Source: Meghimatium bilineatum (lineage: Eukaryota > Mollusca > Gastropoda > Stylommatophora > Philomycidae). Taken from it: a DNA stretch of 64,000 nucleotides. The DNA is taken from assembly GCA_034231615.1 (NCBI GenBank), contig CM067317.1, positions 49,310,282 to 49,374,281 of the forward strand. The letters run 5' to 3'. This document shows, piece by piece, positions 59,353 through 64,000 of the stretch. The translations under genes and the position numbers were made by a program. The notes beneath the pieces were generated by a model that was given only the letters and a program-made list of their open reading frames with translations, made no database searches and was not told the origin of the DNA. Numbering within the stretch: the stretch's first letter is position 1; each line of letters starts with the position of its first letter.

Positions 59353-59474
59353 GTAGAAAAGTGTTGTTGTCTATTTGTTGGCTGTATATTCTTCTGTTTG
59401 TTAGAGCTCACCGAAGTAGACTTATATTTGCGAGCTGGGAGTGTACGTGTTATATTTGAATGCATGTAATCTGT

Positions 59475-60075
59475 ATGTGTAGCTAGGTAGATAGATTAAA
59501 TAGATAGAAAGATATATTAGATAAATCATATATACAGACAGCCAGAAAGAAAGATAGATAGATCGATACATGGATAGTTAGGTGAATGGATGGATGGATG
59601 GTGGATGGAAGAGGCGGACCGTTAGACGGACGAATAGAGAGAAAGATAGATGGATAGATGGATAGATAGATTGATAGATAGATGGAAAGTTAGATGGATA
59701 GAGATGGATAGATGGATAGATAGATTGATGGATAGATAAATGGATAGAGAAGGATGGATGGAGAAAGAGATGGACAGAGAGATAGAGATAGCGATATATG
59801 TTATAGAGAGAGACTGACAGAGAGTTATAGCGATAGAGAAATATAGGGAGAGAAAGAGAGAGATAAAGAGAGAAAGATATTAAGATATAGATTTAGATAT
59901 ATAAAGAGAGTTAGATATAGAGATAGGAATAGAGACAGGAAGAGAGAGGCAGATAGATAGATATAGAGATACGGATAAAGACAGGGAAGGATGGATAGAT
60001 GTGTGGGTGGTTGGGTGGGTGGATGTGTTTGAGTGGGTGAGTGGATCGATGAATGGATCAACAGACAGACCGACA
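59475..60075. repeat. (GATA/GATG/GAGA)n tetranucleotide tract
   Basis: About 600 bp of interrupted GATA, GATG and AGAG words, ending in GTGGGTGG-type sequence. It keeps purine-rich sense strand throughout. Confidence 0.95.
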
Positions 60076-60119
60076 AACAGACAGCCACTAGACCACATTC
60101 AGACATAGCGCCACTAGAC

Positions 60120-60225
60120 ACTGGAAAATAAAAGGCACCTATAGAAGCTATTGAAGGATACAAGCGATACCCTAATTTTGCTACAAGTAAAGACAACACT
60201 AATAAAGTCAATAACAGAGGCAACC
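60120..60225 (+). pseudogene. I-type LINE relic, part before SINE-like insertion
   Basis: Short stretch joined in frame to 60650 if the insertion between is removed; T-E-A-T-N-Q on the two sides. Confidence 0.55.
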
Positions 60226-60645
60226 GCCCGTGTGTTGCCGGGCCCAGAAAGGTGTGCACAGAATAGCAATACTGTTTACCTTCCACGCATGTCGTAAAAT
60301 GCGACTAAGGAGGTTATAGGATGGAGTTGGCTGTCCCATCCCATATAGGGTCAGTGACCCACAGACATGCTGAAGTCGGATGTGTCAGGCCGAAAGGCGC
60401 AGATATCGCAGCAATGCTGTAAACCATGACACAGCGCATTCCGTTCTCCGGACTACATCCTGCTAATCTGCAGGAGTTTGAGAACGAACGCAGAAGAAGA
60501 AGAAGACTCTCACGGCTGCTTGCTGGTCATGATATAATGTTTTTTTAAGGCGGATTACGTGTAGTTTAATGTCCATGTTTAATGTCAATGTTAATGTCAA
60601 TGTAATGTACGTTTAGTGTGAGAACGGACGCAGAAGAAGAAGAAG
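60226..60645 (+). mobile_element. (AAG)n SINE-like element plus about 110 bp of extra 3' sequence
   Basis: 60226-60507 matches the whole 24.6-kb element (starts CGCCCGTGTGTTGCCGGGCC, ends GAACGAACGCAGAAGAAGAA). It goes on without a break through ACTCTCACGGCTGCTTGCTG and GGCGGATTACGTGTAG, the flank of the 24.6-kb copy, then TGAGAACGGACGCAGAAGAA, a second tail. AGGCAAC stands on both sides (60219-60225 and about 60655), so the whole composite may have inserted as one. Confidence 0.75.
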
Positions 60646-60649
60646 AAGA

Positions 60650-61020
60650 ACAAAGGCAACAAACCAAAACACAATGTAGTCCAGTGCTCTAGAGACTATC
60701 GAGTCGTACCCCAAGGAAAGGATCCAAGCATACATAGATGGTTCAGCTTTCAAAGATATTTTCAATGAAGAATATGACTCTCTCATAGTCCTTCCAGACA
60801 AAACATCAATAGAGTTATCTGCTCCTTGTGGAGAGTTCTGCAGCCACTATGATGCAGAGGTTAATCAATATCAGAAATACACTCATACATCACCACCAAA
60901 TAAAACAATTATGCAACACGTCCCAAAAAACCTAGCAATATTCACAGAATCTGCTCTACTAAACCATGAAACTGGAATCCAACATCAGAGGAAATCATAA
61001 TCAGCATACTAAAAGCTACT
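60650..61020 (+). pseudogene. I-type LINE RNase H relic
   Basis: Reads I-Q-A-Y-I-D-G-S-A-F-K, then F-C-S-H-Y-D-A-E-V-N and N-L-A-I-F-T-E-S-A-L. First Asp and the Glu of RNase H are kept; the third acid region reads T-E-S for T-D-S. A different family from the 38-kb LINE. Confidence 0.75.
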
Positions 61021-61049
61021 AACATACAATAAAAAAAGTAAAAGGTAAT

Positions 61050-61312
61050 GTAACCCATATCCTTTATTAATGCCGTAGGGGTGTGAGATGTTAGCGATTT
61101 CACATTTCACAGGCTCTGCAAATGAGGGCGGTAGCCATCTCCTCTCCCTCGCAGTCTTTACTTCCCGGATTAATCCGGTACTCATTTAAGGTTGGGTCGA
61201 CCTGGGAGCCGTTGCGATCTGAAAACATTTCCGCCTCAGCTGGGGAATGAACCCAGGACCACTCATATGCGAAGCCAGTGCGCTAACCGCTGCGCTAACG
61301 TGGCTCCCACTA
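61050..61312 (-). mobile_element. tRNA-derived SINE, complete head
   Basis: Minus strand starts GGGAGCCACGTTAGCGCAGC then GGTTAGCGCACTGGC (A box) and GGTCCTGGGTTCATTCCCC (B box), with acceptor-like GGGAGCC start. The body has TTAAATGAGTACCGGATTAA, like GTAAATGAGTACCTG of family A. It is inserted in the LINE relic. Confidence 0.85.
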
Positions 61313-61431
61313 CACATAACATACAATGCATAACATCCAATGGCATCAATACTACACTACGGTGGCGACTAGGCAACATGGATATCAGCGAAAACGAAAC
61401 AGGATTTTCTACCAACATTAGAACAGCTAAA

Positions 61432-61665
61432 TACATTACTGTAACAACCTTAGAACAGCTAAACACATTACTGTAACAACCTTAGAACAGCTAAACACAT
61501 TACTGTAACAACCTTAAAACAGCTAAACACATTACTGTAACAACCTTAGAACAGCTAAACACATTACTGTAACAACCTTAGCACAGCTAACAACCTTAGA
61601 ACAGCTAAACACATTACTGTATCAACCTTAGAACAGCTAAACACATTACTGTAACAACTGTAAAC
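61432..61665. repeat. 32-bp minisatellite inside LINE relic, about 7 copies
   Basis: Unit ACAGCTAAACACATTACTGT then AACAACCTTAGA; one copy shortened. Confidence 0.95.
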
Positions 61666-61669
61666 AACA

Positions 61670-62190
61670 TTGGATCACAAGGGTCACTGGGTCACTGGAT
61701 TAAAAAGAAGAGTGCTATATGCAGATATGGCCCAACCAAATCCACACGACAGCATAAATAGTGTACATCGCACAGATCAGTTCACAATATTTAGGCTACG
61801 AACAACACATGTACAACTTAACAATCACAAATCTGCGAACAACACATGTACAACTTAACAAACACATACAAATCTACGAACAACAAATGTACATCTTAAC
61901 AAACACATATCTGCGAACAGCGCATGTACAACTCAACAAACACACACAAAGAATTACAGCAGACCAAACAACATAATGCAACCACTATAACAGAGAAGAA
62001 TAGGAACCCGTAAAACACCATCTTATTGAATGCCCTGCATTACAAGACCTGTGAAAACTTGTGTCTGTTACCACTAACACCCTCCCCCCCCCTCAATTAC
62101 TAACACTATGAAGACACAGCACATCTAAAGAGGACATGTACCTATCACCACCTAGTACAAGGAAGAACAAGTGAAAGATCGCAACCCCAA
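61670..62190 (+). pseudogene. I-type LINE C-terminal relic with internal duplication
   Basis: Reads N-P-H-D-S-I-N-S-V-H-R-T-D-Q-F-T-I-F-R-L-R-T-T-H-V-Q-L-N, the conserved block before the zinc knuckle of I-type LINEs, then a H-H-Y-N-R-E-E and V-K-H-H-L-I-E-C-P-A-L-Q-D-L end. L-R-T-x-H-V-Q-L-N-K-H is repeated about four times by a roughly 37-bp tandem duplication at 61793-61945. Confidence 0.8.
61793..61945. repeat. About 37-bp tandem repeat in LINE coding relic, about 4 copies
   Basis: Unit near CTGCGAACAACACATGTACA then ACTTAACAAACACA. Confidence 0.9.
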
Positions 62191-62239
62191 TGGATGGGAT
62201 AAGAGTTTAAGTTCAATTTAGTTTCCTCTCCGGTGCTTT

Positions 62240-62495
62240 TGCTATTTTTCAACTTTCGCAACCGTATGTTAATCGTGATGCTTATGGCCGACAGGTTTCA
62301 CACCAGTTAGGTCCCGAGTTTGTTTCCCGGTAAGTACTGGGTTTTACTGTCCTAGTGTAAATGACAAAACTCAACTTGAACACGACGTAGCGACAGGAAG
62401 AGTATTCGGCCTTTGTCACACCAGTGACCCGAAACATTTCTGCAATTCCCTAACGGAAAAATGCAGTATTGACAGTTATTGGGGTTTTTTATGTT
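62240..62495 (+). mobile_element. tRNA-derived SINE, family B, head degraded
   Basis: GGTCCCGAGTTTGTTTCCCG then GTAAGTACTGGGTTTTACTG and ACGTAGCGACAGGAAGAGTA correspond to family B in order. The end holds AATGCAGTATTGACAGT like TACTGCATTTTTCCCGTTA at 26630 (other strand). Confidence 0.7.
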
Positions 62496-62536
62496 AGAAG
62501 GAGCTAACAAATGGTAGATTTGTTTATCTAGTTACT

Positions 62537-63974
62537 CAAAATGACATGGTAACATCATATCAGCAAAGCAGAAACAAATGCTAGAAGGAAGATAGCTATA
62601 CTAAGAAAACTGAGTGGGACAACTTTGGGAGCTAATGAAAGAATTCTAAAACAAATATACCAACCAGCCATTCGACCACACTTGGAATATGGTTCTACAG
62701 CATGGAGTTCATCATCAAACACTGCACTACAAAACCTAGATAGAGTACAGAACCAAGCACTTAGAATCATTACAGGCGCAATGAGATCCACACCAATCAT
62801 AGAAATGCAGAATATCGAAGGGATGCAGTCATTGAAAGAGCGTAGAGATACTAAAATTATAATTCATGGAGAAAAGTTTCTTTCCCACCATAGTCACCCC
62901 ATGAAGGAAAGATTCCAGAATCTATCACAAGGACGGCTTAAAAGAAGCAGCTTCATACACCAGGCCAAGCGTCTACGTAGACAGGTATCGGATCTGCCAG
63001 AGGTAACAATACAACTGACATCTCAAACAGAACACACCCCATGGGAAAAACGGACATGCCTACCAGTGACCATCCAAACAACAGTAGCAGGTGTGCATGG
63101 GGATGAACATCAGAATAATCTGCAGAAAAGAGTAGCAGCTCTCAGTTTCCTTGATGATGTTTACCCAAGTGATCTATGGACCAGAGTATATACAGATGGA
63201 TCAGCACAGAATGCAGTAAAAAATGGACGAAGTGGTGTATATGTAGAATACCCAGATGGCACCACTGATACCACTTGTATACCAACAGGGAATTACTGCA
63301 ACAACTATGACTCTGAAGTCAAAGCTATTTATACAGCTGCAGAGAAACTGTTAACATTGAATAGGACCTCACACCCTATTGTAATACTTACAGATGCAAG
63401 GTCAGTACTAGAGGCATTACAATCCAATAAACTTCCAGAGTTAAAAGAGGTATTGTCCATAGTACAGAATAGGTGTAGAGTTATACTGCAATGGATTCCA
63501 TCACACTGTGGAATAGCAGATAATGAGAGAGCTGATCAACTCGCCAAGGAAGGTGCTAACATACAGCAACCGGATGTACCAATCAGCTATCACCAAAAGA
63601 AATCCATGATAAAGGCACAACGAAAGCCTAACTTACCTCCACGGGACGACTACCACCTACTTAACAGACAAGAACAGGTCATCATATTTCGACTGAGAAC
63701 TGGACACAATAGACTAAACAGCCATATGTATACAAAATTTAAAATTGGCACAACAGCAAAGTGTAATTGTGGACAAGTCAACCAGACTTCAGAACATATC
63801 CTTCAAGAATGTGCAAACTATGACACATTAAGATGCACATACTGGCCTTCTGATACACCAATGAATGTTAAACTTTATGGTACAAACAAGAACTGGAAAA
63901 CATTGTCCAATTTATACAAGACACAACACTGCAGATATAGACATTATTAGCGAACGAAAGAAGAAGAAGAAGAA
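62537..63974 (+). mobile_element. 5'-truncated LINE copy with 11-bp target-site duplication
   Basis: Same family as 37889-41901. ATCTAGTTACT is at 62526-62536 and 63975-63985. It begins in the RT thumb region and ends GCGAACGAAAGAAGAAGAAG. Confidence 0.92.
62552..63950 (+). pseudogene. LINE ORF C-terminus: RT thumb, RNase H, zinc knuckle
   Basis: Open from about 62552; the Met at 62625 is internal. Thumb NARRKIAILRKLSGTTLGAN; RNase H with V-Y-T-D-G-S-A, N-Y-D-S-E-V-K-A, L-T-D-A-R-S, S-H-C-G-I-A-D-N-E-R-A-D-Q-L-A-K-E-G, all four acids kept; then C-x-C and H-I-L-Q-E-C. No internal stop over about 465 codons, so it is a recent insertion even though it lacks EN and the RT palm. The last residues differ from the 41.8-kb copy (frame shift near the end, ending C-R-Y-R-H-Y). 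Confidence 0.9.
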
Positions 63975-64000
63975 ATCTAGTTACTGTTTATCATTTACAG

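Noticed and set aside
57561-57941. Minus-strand frame starting with a poly-His run
   Set aside because: The run is the (GAT)n tail of a LINE read backwards, and the rest is antisense to the LINE's own frame.
61240-61312. Possible tRNA gene on the - strand
   Set aside because: Better tRNA-like than the others, but the acceptor stem has no 3' partner and a SINE body follows directly.
59353-64000. Further GH20 exons including the catalytic Asp-Glu
   Set aside because: I looked for the expected G-x-D-E and following W-rich motifs in all + frames and saw none; the interval is filled by simple repeats and LINE/SINE sequence.

Overview
The window looks like a piece of animal nuclear genome, most likely a mollusc and possibly a gastropod. 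The evidence is one protein gene split into small exons with consensus splice sites and kilobase introns, no operon structure, and a dense mix of non-LTR retrotransposon relics, tRNA-derived SINEs, a Penelope-like element, a hAT-type MITE and minisatellites. The placement in molluscs is inference from the type of gene (membrane-anchored GH20 chitobiase/beta-hexosaminidase) and the repeat repertoire; no species can be named from sequence alone.

The only host gene I can support is a GH20 beta-N-acetylhexosaminidase (chitobiase type) on the + strand. Eleven exons between 8086 and 59352 splice in frame to about 549 residues: a cytosolic N-terminus and signal anchor (exon 1), a CHB_HEX carbohydrate-binding-like domain (exons 2-4), a GH20b-type alpha/beta domain (exons 5-7) and the first half of the catalytic barrel (exons 8-11). 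The gene runs off the right edge; the catalytic Asp-Glu pair of the family is not in the window. One intron (8) has a GC donor, and its acceptor has been tandemly triplicated together with the first bases of the exon.

Region by region: 1-8.0 kb is 5' flank filled with SINE, LINE and Penelope relics and a 35-bp minisatellite. Intron 1 (8.3-12.8 kb) holds 26-bp, 53-bp and 37-bp arrays. Intron 2 (13.0-21.8 kb) holds a 29/21-bp array and a 6.2-kb satellite of 18-bp monomers that ends about 40 bp from exon 3. Intron 3 (22.0-28.8 kb) holds RTE-type LINE fragments and an (AAG)n-tailed SINE-like insertion. Introns 4-5 hold 26-, 34-, 34- and 56-bp arrays and a LINE fragment. Intron 6 (34.3-43.5 kb) holds an almost complete EN-RT-RNaseH LINE nested in an RTE relic, and an internally deleted relative of it with its own target-site duplication. 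Intron 7 has 20-, 36- and 31-bp arrays and a hAT MITE. Introns 8-11 hold more LINE relics, a GIY-YIG Penelope-like fragment, triplet microsatellites and a second, 5'-truncated copy of the LINE with an open C-terminal frame.

The very long open frames at 15.5-21.8 kb (about 2000 codons on both strands) are by-products of an 18-bp period and are not genes. No rRNA, CRISPR or functional tRNA gene was seen. Apart from the exons, essentially all recognisable sequence is mobile-element debris or tandem repeat, and nearly every intron has one or more arrays with private repeat units.
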